The notes under the pieces: generated by a model | Told to the model about the DNA's origin: nothing | What the model saw: the letters and a program-made list of their open reading frames with translations, nothing else | Databases searched by the model: none | Position numbers and translations under genes: made by a program | Source: Desulfothermus okinawensis JCM 13304 | GTDB lineage: Bacteria > Desulfobacterota > Desulfovibrionia > Desulfovibrionales > Desulfothermaceae | NCBI GenBank assembly: GCA_001311565.1 | Contig: BBBM01000007.1 | Span: 20,828-84,827 of the forward strand | Direction of reading: 5' to 3' | DNA: 64,000 nucleotides | Shown: positions 9,605 through 21,904 of the stretch, piece after piece | How the letters are laid out: every line of letters begins with the position of its first letter | Numbering within the stretch: position 1 is the stretch's first letter

Positions 9605-10420
9605 ATTAAACAGATTTTTTGTCTTTTGACAGATTTTGGCTATGAAGATTCATATGTAGGGCAGGTGAAGTGCGTACTTTTATCGAGAAATCCAGATGCA
9701 CAGATAATAGACATATCTCACAATATCATACCCCATAACGTATTACATGGAAGTTTTTTTTCTACAGACATCCTGGAAATATATTCCTGAAAATTCAATT
9801 ACATTAGTTGTAGTTGATCCAGGTGTAGGAAGTAGCAGAGATATTTTGATACTAAAAAAAGGACAAAAGAATTGTTTTAGCCCCAGATAATGGTGTATTA
9901 TCTTTAGTAATAGAGAAGTTCATCTCTTCTAATGATTTTTTTTGCGCTGGATATTGGTCGATTTATAGATGAGATTGGTATATCTTGCATTTCCAGTACA
10001 TTTCATGGCAGAGATATATTTGCACCACTGGCACTCTATATAGCAGGTGGAAAAGCTATACCAAGGATAGCAAACAGAATAAATGAAAAAGACATAAAAA
10101 AACTGAATATTCCTGTTTTTGATGTAAAAGAGAATAGTTTTGCAACAATACTTCACATTGATAGATTTGGAAATTGTATTTTAAATGTGGAACAATCTTT
10201 AAAGGATAAATTAATTCCATATAATATTTTTATAGGAACAGAAGATATAAGGGTTCATTTAGTAGATTCATATGAAAAAATACCTCATGGGGATATAGGA
10301 ATTTTAGATGGATCTCAAGGGTACTTAGAACTTGCCATGAACCAGGAGAATCTGGCAGAAAAATTGGGACTTAAGGTAGGGGATAAAATTTTTCTTAAAT
10401 TGGTTAAGGGTAGGAGATGA
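9605..10420 (+). CDS. SAM hydroxide adenosyltransferase (DUF62 family), frame-broken
   Basis: The family hydrolyses S-adenosylmethionine to adenosine and methionine and is related to fluorinases. Visible motifs are LLTDFGYEDSYVGQ with the catalytic-type aspartate, VVVDPGVGSSRD, APDNGVLS (after removing one base from the A run near 9858), and TFHGRDIFAPLA. The C-terminal domain has FGNCILN. Frames break at T/A runs near 9755, 9858 and 9936. The start codon is unclear: a ggagg lies at the end of dsdA, and translation may begin at a non-ATG codon just after it. It overlaps the next gene by 4 bp. Confidence 0.82.
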
Positions 10421-10858
10421 ATGATATAAGGAATTTTTTTTGAAACAAGGGATAAATTTGCCCGATATGTAGGGATTGAAATAGTTGATGTGTCAAAGGG
10501 AAGGGCAAAGGTAAGGCTTAAAATAAGAGATGAGCACTTAAATGGAGTAAATATTGTGCATGGAGCAGTGTTGTTTGCATTAGCAGACTATGCCTTTGCC
10601 ATAGCCTCAAATTCCCATGGAAGGGTAGCTGTTGCAATAAATGCAACTATTTCATTTGTAAAGGCTGTATCAACGGGAACCATATTTGCCGAGGCTGTGG
10701 AACTGACTAAAAATTCAAAATTAGCAACCTATAAGGTTGATGTATTCCATGAATCAGGTGAGTTGCTCTCTGTTTTTCAGGGAACAGTCTATAGAAAAAG
10801 ACAGTTTTTGAAAGATTTTGTTCAGGCAAAAGGGGAAAAACATGAGACAGATAATTGA
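10417..10858 (+). CDS. PaaI-type hotdog thioesterase
   Basis: A hotdog-fold acyl-CoA thioesterase-like protein of about 146 residues. The signature NIVHGAVLFALADYAFA matches the PaaI/thioesterase 4HBT motif HGG.LF.LAD, with alanine in place of one glycine, and the aspartate is present. The ATG at 10417 overlaps the stop of the upstream gene (ATGA), indicating translational coupling. One base must be removed from the T run near 10434-10441. The acyl substrate cannot be told. Confidence 0.8.
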
Positions 10859-11807
10859 TAATATATTTAATATACAGATTCCAATGCCTAAAAATCCTTT
10901 AAAATACCTAAATTCATACTTTATTAAGGGAGATAATTACAATTTAATTGTAGATACAGGCCTAAATCATCCAGGGGCTGAAAGAATATTGTTTTCAGCA
11001 ATTGATGAGTTAAATTTTTCTCCACAAAATACAAAATTGATTATAACACATATGCATTCTGACCATTGTGGACTGGGCGTTAAGTTAAATCAAAATGGAT
11101 TTAAAGTATATGTAAATCCTTTAGATGGAGAGATTATAAACAATCCCGTGGATTGGGATAAAATGATAGACTTTGCAAAAAAAATTGGGTATGCCTATAC
11201 ACAGACTTGAGCAGGCCAAGAGGGAACATCCTGGGTATAGATTTAGGCCCATTGGAAAAATTAACTACCTTGCCATGTTAGACAAAATGGTGTTTGACCT
11301 TGGAAATTTTAGATTTAGGGCCATACACACCCCAGGTCATACCCAGGGGCATATATGTTTATATGAGGAAGAGAGAAAGATATTTATATCAGGGATCATA
11401 TTTTGTATAGCATAACTCCTAATATATCCCAATGGAAAGATAAGTATTACCCTTTGCAGGACTATTTAAAGAGTCTTGAAAAAGTAAGGGGCCTGGATGT
11501 AGATATGGTTTTACCAGGTCACAGAGAGATATTTTATGATCTAAAAGGGAGAATAGACGAGCTTGTATCCCATCATAATAGGAGGCTTAAAGAAGTCTTG
11601 GGAATTGTATTTGATCATCCTGGAATAAGTTCATATGATGTTGCATCTTTTATGAACTGGGATATGGATTACAAATCATGGGACGAGTTTCCCATGGGAC
11701 AGAGGTGGTTTGCAACAGGTGAGGCCCAGGCCCATTTAAATTATCTCTGTGAGCAGGGGAAGATAATTTGTAAGACTAACCATATATTAAAATATTACCC
11801 AGCATAG
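10842..11807 (+). CDS. Metallo-beta-lactamase fold hydrolase (two frame breaks)
   Basis: A roughly 320-residue metal-dependent hydrolase. Metal ligands are visible in THMHSDHCG, HTPGHTQGHI and, after restoring one G near 11393, SGDHIL, followed by a C-terminal LPGHRE. It begins by overlapping the thioesterase end by 17 bp. The frame breaks at the A run near 11178 and at a ggg that should be gggg near 11393. The C-terminal about 100 residues resemble a winged-helix tail seen in LACTB2-type members. Possible roles are thioester or hydroxyacylglutathione-like hydrolysis. Confidence 0.82.
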
Positions 11808-11869
11808 ATAGATGTATTTTGGCAATGATTTTCCATTAACCCTACAACCATATAAGGATAGAACTTCAT

Positions 11870-12883
11870 ATGTATAAATACATCTTTGGTCCAGTGCCAT
11901 CCAGGAGACTTGGAATGTCGCTGGGAGTAGATCTTGTCCCAAAGAAGGTATGTTCTTTAAATTGTGTATATTGTGAGGTTGGGAGAACTACAAATTTAAC
12001 CTTAATGAGAGATGAATATGTACCTTTTGATGAGGTTAAGGAAGAACTGGTACATTATTTTAAAAACAATCCTGATCCCGACTATGTAACTTTTTCAGGT
12101 TCTGGAGAACCTACTTTAAATAGCAGGATTGGTGATGTAATAGAATTTATAAAAGATATAAGACCAGATTTGCCAGTTGCTGTACTAACAAATGGAACAC
12201 TTTTTTTATGATAAAGGTGTTAGGAATTCATTGTTAAAGGCAGATTTAGTACTTCCCTCACTGGATGCTGCAAGTGAAGAAATTTTTAAAAAAAATGAAT
12301 AGGCCACATAGGGATCTAAATGTTCAGATGCATATAGAAGGACTTATTTTATTCAGACAGGAGTTTTTAAATTCAATATGGTTAGAGGTGTTTATTCTTC
12401 CTGGATATAATGATAATACAGAAGAATTAACCCGTTTAAAGGAAATAATAAAAAAAAATTAATCCAGATGAAGTTCAGATAAATACACTAGATCGACCTG
12501 GTACAGTGGAGGGTCTAAGGGGTGCTGATTATAATGAACTTAAAAATATTTTGAACATTTTTAATATGGAGAATGTAAGGATAATATCTTCCATATTAGA
12601 AGCACAAAACAGAGTGTCATACAGAAAGGATATTGAATCCACTATTTTTGAGACAATTAAAAGAAGGCCATGTACAGTGGAAGATTTAATTAAGATATTA
12701 AATATACCTGAAAATGAGTTAAAGAAGTATCTGGCAATTTTATTGAATGCCAATAAAGTTGAAACAGTTATACAACATAGGGGAGTATTTTATAAAACAA
12801 AGGAACAAGTTTCTTACCCCAAGTTTATCAAAACTTGGGGTAATTGGTCAAAAAAATATAAAATTTTCTTGACAGGGATTTGA
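11870..12883 (+). CDS. Radical SAM protein (YfkB/COG0731-like)
   Basis: Starts MYKYIFGPVPSRRLGMSLGVDLVP, followed by the radical SAM cluster motif CSLNCVYC (CxxxCxxC), TFSGSGEPTL and VLTNGTL. This start is typical of the COG0731 Fe-S oxidoreductase group, whose substrates are mostly unknown. Frames break at the T run near 12202 and A runs near 12289 and 12455. The C-terminal part (after about residue 240) looks like a small winged-helix domain (RRPCTVEDLIKILN). The 3' end overlaps dispersed palindrome copy 3, so the true C-terminus may be altered by that insertion. Confidence 0.82.
12814..12843. repeat. Dispersed palindrome, copy 3 (inside 3' end of radical SAM gene)
   Basis: A perfect 13-bp stem (ttaccccaagttt / aaacttggggtaa) with the 4-nt loop atca. 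It adds codons to the end of the radical SAM gene, reading SYPKFIKTWGN, which look unlike the protein before it. Confidence 0.75.
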
Positions 12884-12952
12884 TAGTTGTATAGCGATAT
12901 AGCGATGAAATTGTTGCTTTATAGGGTATATGATTAACCAAGGGACAGATAA

Positions 12953-14330
12953 ATGGGTAGAAAAAGATTATTTTCTTTTATTTTTTTTATTGGTTTTCTT
13001 TTAAGTTTTAGTAATTTTTTTATATGCAAGAACAAAGAGATTTATTCTTATTAAAAATTTACAGGGTTGTGTAGAAACTGCTTTAAAGTACAGCCCTATG
13101 CTAAATGAAAAAGCCTATGATATTAAGGCCAAGGAAAAGGCTATCTCCATTGCAAAATCAGACTTTTTCCCACACATTGATTTAAAAGGATCTTATGTGA
13201 GATCGGAGTATCCCAATAGAGTTATATTTGCCCATGAAAATAACCAGCCAGGGATATTTAATAAGGATTTATTTCAAGGATCAGTGGAACTAACACTCCC
13301 TATATTTTTAGGAGGAAAGAGGGTTTATAACTACAAAGCTGCAAGGCTTTTAAAGGACATTTCAGTTAATATACATTTTTTTTACCAAACAAGAGCTCAT
13401 TTATAACATAGTTTCTACATATTTAAAGATAATTGAGACAAAAAAAGGCCATATTGGCAGTGGATAAGAATATTGAATTATTAAATAAACAACTAGAGGA
13501 TATAGACCTGAAATTAAAGGTGGGAAAGGTTGCTCCAGTGGATCGTTTAAAGGTATTGGTTCCCATTGCCAGTTTAAAGGCCAGGAAAAAGACCTTGGAA
13601 CAAGATACTATAGTCTTAAAACAGATTTTAAAAAGATTAATTGGCGTAGGGGATGATGCTAAAATACATATAGATGAGAATGAAAAGATTGACTTTAAAT
13701 TAAAATACAATTTAACAGATATTGATAGATTATTTTCACTTGCAAAACAAAATAGACCAGAATACAAGGTGGCAAAGGAAAAAGTTGATGTTGCCAAACT
13801 AAATCTAAAAAAAACAAAAGGCCACCAGACTTCCAGCTATTACTCTATCATCAAGTTATAACTTGAGATCAGGTTCCCCATATAGTCAAGATGGGCCCCC
13901 TGGTGCAATTGATCATGAAGACTACTATCAGGCATCATTAAATATAAATATCCCCTTGTTTTATGGGGGAGCAATTGTAAACAATATCTCAAAGTCTCAA
14001 ATGGAACTCTTTGCTGCGAGGCAAAGTTTAAGGGATTTAGAGCTCCAGTTAAAAAGAGATATAACCCAGGCAATATCAGAGATTATCTCAGCTAAATATA
14101 GCCTGGAGGCTGCTTATAATAATAAAAGGCTGGCCATTGAGGTGCTCAGGATTGAAAAACTAAAATACAAAAATGGTAAAAACACAATAAATGATGTGCT
14201 AGATGCACATGCAAATTTACTCACGTCAGAACTAGATTATGTAACATATTCGTTTAAATATGATATTTCTAAATTAAATCTATATAAGGCAATTGGTTAT
14301 GATCTTAACAAAGCTTTGGAAAATAAATGA
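12953..14330 (+). CDS. TolC-family outer membrane efflux protein, frame-broken
   Basis: An outer membrane channel of a tripartite pump. An N-terminal signal sequence (MGRKRLFSF, hydrophobic core, SNFLYA) is followed by two homologous halves: SPMLNEKAYDIKAKEKAIS...LTLPIFLGGKR and, later, ASLNINIPLFYGGAIVNN, the duplicated TolC strand-helix pattern, with long coiled coils between. About 445 residues joined. Breaks fall at runs near 13015, 13378, 13440 and 13809. The last codons overlap the adaptor gene by 4 bp. Two copies of tatagcga lie 55 bp upstream. Confidence 0.85.
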
Positions 14331-15546
14331 GGTATGATCTATGGATAGAAAAAAATAAGAGATTAGTGTTAATTGCCAGTATAGTAATTTTAGTCATTAT
14401 AATGATGTTATTTGTAATAAAGGCAAAGAAGCGCCTTGCTTTAGCCCCAGTTTTTAAGATTCGTCCAGTTCCAGTTAATGTGGCAAGGATTACAAAAAAA
14501 AGGATTTAAGCTTTAAGATACATTATTTGGCAAGATTGGAATCAGATTTATCGTCAGACATTAGCCCAAGGATAACTGCTCAAATAATAGAGATGTATAA
14601 AGATGAAGGGGACGTTGTAAAAAAAAGGAGATCTTCTCTGTAAGTTGTATGATGAAGATATATTAAATAACATAAAAGAGATAGATGCAAAAATTGAAGA
14701 GCTAAAGGCAAAGATCAGTGGAGCAAAGGCTGATATTTTATCTGCTGAAAGTGAATATCAATATTTATCTAATGAATATAAAAGGATTAAAGAGTTATAC
14801 AAAGGAAAGGCTGCAAGTAAATCTTCCTTAGATGAAATAGAAGCAAGATATAACATATCAAAGCAAAAGGTATCGGCCTTGAAAGAAAATTATAAGTCTC
14901 TTAAAAGTGCTTTAAATGGAGCCTATGCAATATTAAATCAGGCCAAGGTAAAATTATCTTATACAGAGTTACGGGCACCTTATGATGGTGTCATCTCAGA
15001 GCGTCTTTTAGATGTTGGAGATATGGCAATTATATCTAAACCAATTTTTCGTATGTATTCACCAGACAAAGCAAAGCTGGTATTTTCTATGGTTCAGGAA
15101 GATGTAGCCCATGTTAAACCAGGTGTTACAGTAAAAATAAACTGGCCCAAGGAATACAGAAATATAAATCTTCCTCAACTTGCCAGAATAACAAAAGTCT
15201 ATCCTTCCATGACATCCGGTAAGACCACTCTTGTTGAAGCTTATTTAGGAAGATTGCCCAAAATAGTTAAAATAGGAAGTTTTATTCCTGTTGATGTATT
15301 TGTAAAAAAAAGAGATGGGACTTTGCATACCATCTTCTGGAATTGTTCCAATAAAAGGAAATTTAAAGGGTGTATATTTAGTAAAAAAACAACAAGCTAG
15401 AACTTGTTCAAGTACAGGTTAAATTGAGCACACCTGAATATAGCATTATTGAGGGTAAAATAAAAGAAGGTGATATGGTGGTTGTTGGAGATTATTTAAA
15501 ATGGACCAAACTATCCCCTGGAATGGAGGTTAGGGTAGTTCTATGA
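14327..15546 (+). CDS. RND pump periplasmic adaptor (membrane fusion protein)
   Basis: A membrane-anchored periplasmic adaptor linking the inner membrane pump to the TolC protein. One N-terminal transmembrane helix (LVLIASIVILVIIMMLFVI) is followed by a lipoyl half (DEGDVVKKGDLLCKLYD), a long coiled-coil hairpin, the second lipoyl half (YTELRAPYDGVISERLLDVGD), and a beta-barrel domain. Breaks are at A runs near 14500, 14627, 15308 and 15388. About 405 residues joined. It overlaps both neighbours by 4 bp (ATGA), so the three pump genes are translationally coupled. Confidence 0.85.
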
Positions 15547-18500
15547 AACCACATGAGTTTGCAATAAAACATCCTTGGGCAGTACTTGTTATATCTTTAC
15601 TTATTTCCATTATGGGTATTAGGGCATTTTTTTACAATGCCCACTGAGTATTTTCCAGATACCCACAGGCCTCAGGTGGCTGTTATTACAGTGGAACCTG
15701 GTGCATCTTCTGAAGATATAAGCCATAGGATAACCCAGGTGCTTGAAAAGGAACTCTACTCCATAGACAAGGTCAGGAAAATAACTTCATCCTCTAGGGA
15801 TGAGGTATCAGCAATTAGTGTAGAGTTTGAATATACCAAACCAATTGCACAGGCTGTTGTGGATGTTACCAACGCCATATCAAGGGTAAGAGCAGATCTT
15901 CCAGGAGATATACTAGAGCCAAGGATATATAAAATTACAGATGCAACAAGACCTGTTTTGACTCTGGCACTTAGCCCCAAAAAAAGGTAGTAACTTAAGT
16001 TTAACCCACATACGACTGTTAGCTGAAAACCAGATAAAGGACTACCTTTTAAATATAGACGGAGTATCTGATATAGATGTATTTGGTGCACATAAACCAG
16101 AAATTGCAGTAATCCTAAATAAAGATAAATTGGATGGGTATAAATTGACCTATTTAGATGTACTTGCTGCAATAAAAAAAAGCAAAATATTGCAACCCCA
16201 TCTGGACCAATTTATACAAAGGATAGTGAGATTTTAATAAAAACAGAGGGGGAATTTAGTAACTTAGATGATCTTAAAAATCTGACAGTAGCAAAGGAAG
16301 ATAATGCATACATCCTCTTAAAGGACGTGGCAGATGTTAGATTTTCTTACAAGGATCCCTCCAGTTATATCATGGGAATTTCCATCCTGCCATAGCAATA
16401 AATATTTTAAGGCCTGATGGTGGGAGTGTTATTAATGCAATAAAAAAACGTAAAAGCACATCTTCCTCAAATGGAGAAAATGTGGCCTCAAATAAAATTT
16501 GAGATAACAGATGATCAAGAGCCACTTATAGATAGAAATACCTCGGGTATGAGGTCATCCTTATACATGGCCATAGTACTTACTGTGATTATTATATTCT
16601 TGTTTTTAGCTGATGTTCGTGCATCTGCCATCTCCTTAATTAGTATCCCTCTTTCCTTTTTATTTGGCGTAACACTTTTAAGCCTTACTAAATATACCAT
16701 AAACATTGTGACTTTATCAGGTCTTATTATTGCAACTGGTATGGTTGTGGATGCAACGGTAGTTGTGATTGAGAATATAAATAGATACAAAAGGGATTAT
16801 AAAGGTGATCCTCCTACATTAGTTAGGGATGCTGTATCTGAGATATTGCTCTCCATTGTGGCTGGAATGCTAACCACAGTTGTGATGATTGTCCCCATTA
16901 TGTTTGCTGGTGGATATGTGGAAAAGGTACTGAGGCAATTTACCTTAGTGCTTGCCCTATCTCTAGTTGGTTCATTGCTTGCAGCAGTATTTGTTGTACC
17001 ACCTCTGGCCTTAAAATTTGGGTCTTCTGAAGGTAACAAAAAAAAATGTATTAGAAAGGTCTGTTTTGTGGTTTGGAAAACTCATTGATAAAATAGCAGA
17101 TGGTTATGTAGCACTTTTAAAGGTATGTCTCAGACACAGGTTTGTTACCATGATTTTGGTGGTGATATTTTTTTGTTATAAGTGTGAAAATTACAATCCC
17201 TATAATTGGGAGAGAACTTATGCCGCCAATGGATACAGGTATTATGAAGATATTTTTTTGAGATATCTCCAAGTGCAAAGATATCTGAGATGGAAAAGGT
17301 ACTAACGGAAGTGGAGAATGTAATAAAAAAAACAAAAAGGGGTTATGTCAGTATCCTCTGTTGTTGGGTCTGAACCAGGTGAGATATCCTTTGGAGCAGG
17401 TGGCCAGACAAAACAACAGGCACAAATCACAATAAATTTAGTTACCAGAGACAAAAGGGATAAAACCATATGGGAAATTGAGGATAAAATAAGAAAGGAG
17501 TTAGATACTATCCCTGGCATTAAGACCTACCAGGTGTATGAGTTTGGTGCTACACCAATGGCCACATCCAGGGCACCCATTGATTTTGTTATATATGGAG
17601 ATTCTCCCAAAAGGCTTTCAGAATTGGCTGATATTATAAAAAAAACGTATGCACGGAGTCAAAGGGCTCTATGACTTTCACAGGAGCTGGTGGCTGGATA
17701 AGCCAGAATTTAGGGTTATTGTAAAACAGAGGATTGCAAGATATTATGGGGTGAGTCCTGAAGATGTTGCTGAGCAGCTTAATCTTCAAATTGGTGGTGT
17801 TGTGCCATCTAAGTTTAGACTCAAAGACTTTCTAGATGTGCCAATTCGTATATCCTTAGAAGACTCATCCATTAAAAATAAGGAGGACCTGTTAAATTTG
17901 ACTATTTTTACCCCTAGAGGAAAAGTCCCCTTAAGGACACTGGCTGATGTAGAGTTTCATAATGTCCAGACAGTTATCACGAGGAAGATCTAAAAAATAC
18001 TATTGATCTAACTGGCTACAATAGAATCTATAGACTCACCCAGGTAATGGAACAGATGAAACAGAGGTTAAAGGGGCTACATTTTCCAGAAGGCTATGGA
18101 ATAAAAATATCTGGAACAGTTGCTGATATGAAGGATTCAATGCCCCGTGTAATGAAGGCAGTAGTTTTAGGATTTGCTTTACTTATTGTGCTTTTGGCAG
18201 GTACCTTTGAGTCTTTTTCTCTTCCCTTACCAATACTCATTGCAATTCCCCTGGCAGTAATGGGGTCTCTTTGGGGGCTTTTGATTTACAATAAACCCAT
18301 GTGTATGCCTGCGATGATGGGAATGTTGCTCCTTGCTGGGATTGTCATAAATAACTCAATATTTTTGATAGATTTTATAAAACAGGCCAGAAATAAAGGT
18401 ATGGAGAGAAACGAGGCACTTATAAATTCAGTAAGACTTAGACTAAGGCCAGTTTTAATGACCACTATTTCTACCTTTGTTGGTATGTTGCCAATAATAT

Positions 18501-18646
18501 ATGAAACAGCTGTTGGTTTAGAAAGGATGTCCCCCTTGGGAACTGCTGCAGGCTTTGGACTCCTTGTAGGAACTGTAATGACAATGGTCATCACCCCAGT
18601 GACATACTCTCTTTTAGATGATTTGGGTCAGTTTTTCAGAAAATAG
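15543..18646 (+). CDS. RND family efflux transporter permease, heavily frame-broken
   Basis: A roughly 1,030-residue inner membrane proton-driven exporter of the AcrB/hydrophobe-amphiphile type. The N-terminus reads MKPHEFAIKHPWAVLVISLL, then PGASSEDISHRITQVLE; the central membrane block shows GLIIATGMVVDATVVVIENI with the proton-relay aspartate, and the C-terminal half shows LLLAGIVINNSIFLIDFI and RLRPVLMTTISTFVGMLP. There are at least eight frame breaks at A/T runs (for example 15630, 15981, 16177, 16372, 17040, 17170, 17327, 17640, 17988). Substrate unknown. Its last 33 bp overlap the convergent glucokinase end. Confidence 0.85.
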
Positions 18647-19602
18647 GCCATTGTTTTTCATGCCATACACAGCAGCTCCCCAGAGTCCACTATCTTGATC
18701 TGTGATAAGATATACAGGGATATCTTTTAATATGTGTGACATGGTTTCAGAATTTATAAACTCCTCAGCAAAGACAGGATTCATTACTATTTCAGGATTT
18801 CGTGCAGCAATTCCCCCAGCAATATAAAGACCTCTCAAGCATAAGATATTCATAGCAAAATCCCTGCAAACCCTTCCGTAAAAACGGGCCATCCACCTAA
18901 GTGTCTCAGGGTATTCACTTAATCTTTTGGTAATTTCTTCAGGGGTTAATTTCTCTCCAGTCAAAAAGGAATGTATAAGCTTTAGCCCCCTTCCAGATAC
19001 AACTATATTTTCTGTTATTTGTTTTAGATTTGTTTTTTTTCCTACAAAACTCAAAAAAATTCAAATTCTATTTTGTTCAAAAAAAGGGAAATAACTATGT
19101 CCCCCTTCTGACGGAAACACCACAAAATCATCTTCTACAGGGAAAACCAATGCCTTGCCAAGTGCTGTACCAGCACCAATAACCCCAATGGGATATGAAT
19201 GTGAGGGTGTACCATAAATCACCTGGATTGCCTTTTTGCCAATAGGACTAATTGTGGCATACCCCTGGGCCAGAAAATCATTTATGAGATACGCCTTTTT
19301 TTAAAAGACCTTTTTTTTATCACCTTTGATAGGTCCACATCCCATGGTATATAGGGTGGAAAGGAATACATGTTATCTTTAACTGGTCCTGCCACAGCAA
19401 TTATGGCTATATCTGCTTTTTCTATTTTTTTTTTAAAACCTGAGTCCTTGAGCTTTTCAATTAGATGTTCAAAGGAACTAGCTTCTTTTGTCTTTAACCA
19501 GATTTTGTCTTTCATCACAAGGCCCTGGTTGTCTATATATTCAAATAGGGCAAATCTGCTATTGGTGCCTCCTATGTCTGCTGCTAGGATGTATTTATTC
19601 AT
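18614..19602 (-). CDS. glk: Glucokinase (frame-broken)
   Basis: ATP-dependent glucose phosphorylation to glucose 6-phosphate. The N-terminus has the phosphate-binding DIGGTNSRFALF, then AVAGPV and, across breaks near 19040, 19306 and 19430, LINDFLAQGY, IGAGTALGKA and EGGHSYFPF; the C-terminal part has GLYIAGGIAARN. These match the group A (Glk, PF02685) family and its length of about 325 residues. The gene converges on the RND permease gene and overlaps its 3' end. Confidence 0.88.
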
Positions 19603-19657
19603 TTATTTTGATTTAATACTATTACTATTATTTTGTTAAAAAAATAGATAGTTAGCT

Positions 19658-20059
19658 TTATCTAAGCCCTTTGGATCTAAAAAATGGTGCATATTTTTGG
19701 TCTGTGCCCAGGATATGATTCTTTAACCATTTTTTTTAGAAATTCCATAAGCTCCAGGGTTACCACTTCCTTACCAGCTTGAAAATCTTTGTAAATATCC
19801 AACACCTTTTCTGCAAACTTATCATGTTCCCTTTTGTGGGCAAGATAACCTGGATATTTAAACTCCTCCATATATTTTTCTTCTGTTCCAAAGTGTACAT
19901 CTACATATGAGGCAAGATCCTGCATAATTTTATCTAACACTTTTTTTGCCCTGTCCTGTTTTTATTGCAGAGTAGAGTTCATTTATCATATTAACAAGTT
20001 TTTTTATGCTGATCATCTATTTCTCTTACTCCAACTGAGAATGAATCTTCCCATTTCAT
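19658..20059 (-). CDS. Bacteriohemerythrin (frame-broken)
   Basis: A di-iron O2-binding protein of about 130 residues. Metal ligands are visible in order: DQH (after WEDSFSVGVREIDDQH), VHFGTEEKYM, AHKREHDKF and NHILGTDQKY. Breaks occur at A/T runs near 19731, 19943 and 20002, each overlong by one. The ATG at 20059 follows the H-NOX gene by only 10 bp and lies in the frame that H-NOX would enter if the run at 20094-20100 had six rather than seven bases, so the two could be one protein. Confidence 0.88.
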
Positions 20060-20069
20060 ATAAACATTA

Positions 20070-20609
20070 TCAGAACCGCCATCCCGTTTTGACAAAAAAA
20101 TTAATTTGTGCAACAGCCCTATCATTTCCTAAAACCTTAACTGAGATATCAGCTTCCTCACCCATAAGTTTTGCCATGCCATTTAAAATTCCCTCAAAAT
20201 ATGGGAAAAGTCCCCTTTTTGAAATATATGTCATCTCCAGAATATCCCCTTTGTCATTGTACTCAAATCTTGGAGGGGTAATACCTGGGAGCTGCTTAGT
20301 TAATTCTTCATGCACCTCATTCATATTCAACAAGAATTCCTTATAGGTATTAAACCTAAAGTATCTACCATAGACCTTTTTGTATACAAATGGTGTGTAA
20401 AAACCAAGTCCATATAAAATTTCTTCAGGGGGCTTAGAGGTGTGCCTAGATGCTATGTTTGCCATTTCCTTTATAACTGAATCTGGATAGCTCTCTGTAG
20501 CCAAAAATACAGGATTTCCCAATTCTTGTTGTAGTTGTTTATAAATATCATCCCCAAATTCTTCTCTTATATAATCCTGCATGAGCTTAGGCAAAATTCC
20601 CTTCATCAT
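20070..20609 (-). CDS. H-NOX heme-based gas sensor
   Basis: A 179-residue H-NOX (HNOB) protein that binds heme and senses NO or O2. It begins [21 protein letters not shown], carries the proximal histidine in NEVHEELT, and shows the diagnostic YxSxR heme-propionate motif as YISKR followed by GLFPYFEGIL. The start overlaps the stop of the upstream chemoreceptor gene (atgatga), so the two are translationally coupled. A seven-base A run at 20094-20100 lies near its C-terminus, which makes the stop at 20070 uncertain. Whether it binds O2 depends on a distal tyrosine that I cannot assign by eye. Confidence 0.9.
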   Translation of the reverse strand: MMKGILPKLMQDYIREEFGDDIYKQLQQELGNPVFLATESYPDSVIKEMANIASRHTSKPPEEILYGLGFYTPFVYKKVYGRYFRFNTYKEFLLNMNEVHEELTKQLPGITPPRFEYNDKGDILEMTYISKRGLFPYFEGILNGMAKLMGEEADISVKVLGNDRAVAQINFFVKTGWRF

Positions 20610-21904
20610 CCTGTACTGGACTCACCAATATCTTTTTGGGGCCTTTTTTTTAGCCATAAGTTGTTTAAAAACCTTTGTTAGCTCAATTGACTGGGTGGCC
20701 AATTCATTAATATAGTTTGAAGTTTCATCTATTTCATCGGCTATTTCCTGGGCTAGACTGTGGACCTCTGATACTGCCCTGTTTATTTCCTCTGATGTTG
20801 CTGACTGTTCTTCTGAAGCAGTTGCTATTGACTGGATTTGAAAATTGGTATCATCCACAAAACGCACAATCTCATTTAATGCGTTTCCAGATTCATTTAC
20901 CAAATGAGTTGTTTCTTCAACTGAAATTTCTGTATCCTCCATATTTTTTTACACTGAGTTCCATTACCTCCTGAATGGCAGCTATTTTGTCCCCAACTAT
21001 CTTTGTGGAATTCATTGTCTTTTCAGCAAGCTTTCTAACCTCATCTGCAACCACTGCAAATCCGCGGCCAGCCTCTCCTGCCCTTGCAGCTTCAATGGCT
21101 GCATTTAAGGCCAGCAAATTGGTTTGATCTGCAATCTCACTAATAACCCCCATAACTTCTCCAATAGACATGACCTCGTCATTTAATTTTCTTATTATTT
21201 CCCTTAATTCCTGGCTTTTTTTCTTTGACTACATCCATAGCGGAAATGGACTGACTAACTATATTGGCGCCATTTTCAGCTACCTTTTTTTGCCTCACTT
21301 GAGTTTTCAGATGCCATAGCTGCCTGTTTGGCAATTTCCAGTACTGTTGAATTCATCTCTTCCATGGCAGTTGCAGTTTCAGCCATCCTCTCTGTCTGAG
21401 TCTTTGTCTTATCTTTAATTTCAATGGCCATGGAATTTATGGTTTCAGAACTTAAATTGATTTTCTCTGATATTTCAAATGCCATTTGTGTTACATTTTC
21501 CATATTGGTAATTATTCTGTCCTTTTCTTGTAATGCATTATTTAAAGACCCTAGTTGTTCTTTTAGCTGAAGATGATCTGTTTTAATAGTTTCAATTTCT
21601 TTATTTAATTTTTCGTTTTTCTTAAATATATCTTCTATAAATTTTAATGTTTCTTTTTTTCTCTAATAACTCAATTGAGTCTATATTTATATGCTCAAAT
21701 CCTCTAGTTTCTATTATCTCCCTTAAAAATCTCCATTCATTTTCTTCATTTCCTTCTTTAATAAAAAAATGCAAGAATACAGGGTATGGACGAAGCTAAC
21801 ACTGTTCCAATAACTAGTTGTAAATCTACAATTTTCAGCAGATATAGTATTATAGTAATTAAAGATACTCCAACTCCCCATCCAATTATCAAATATTTTT
21901 TCAT
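20606..21904 (-). CDS. Methyl-accepting chemotaxis protein without periplasmic domain, frame-broken
   Basis: A chemoreceptor whose N-terminus is just two close hydrophobic helices ([19 protein letters not shown]... and [17 protein letters not shown]) with almost no periplasmic loop, followed by a long coiled coil. The signalling tip reads [38 protein letters not shown], which is universal in this family. Breaks are at A/T runs near 20642, 20943, 21223, 21285, 21652 and 21767. Lacking an external sensor, it probably takes input from the coupled H-NOX protein. About 430 residues. Confidence 0.88.
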
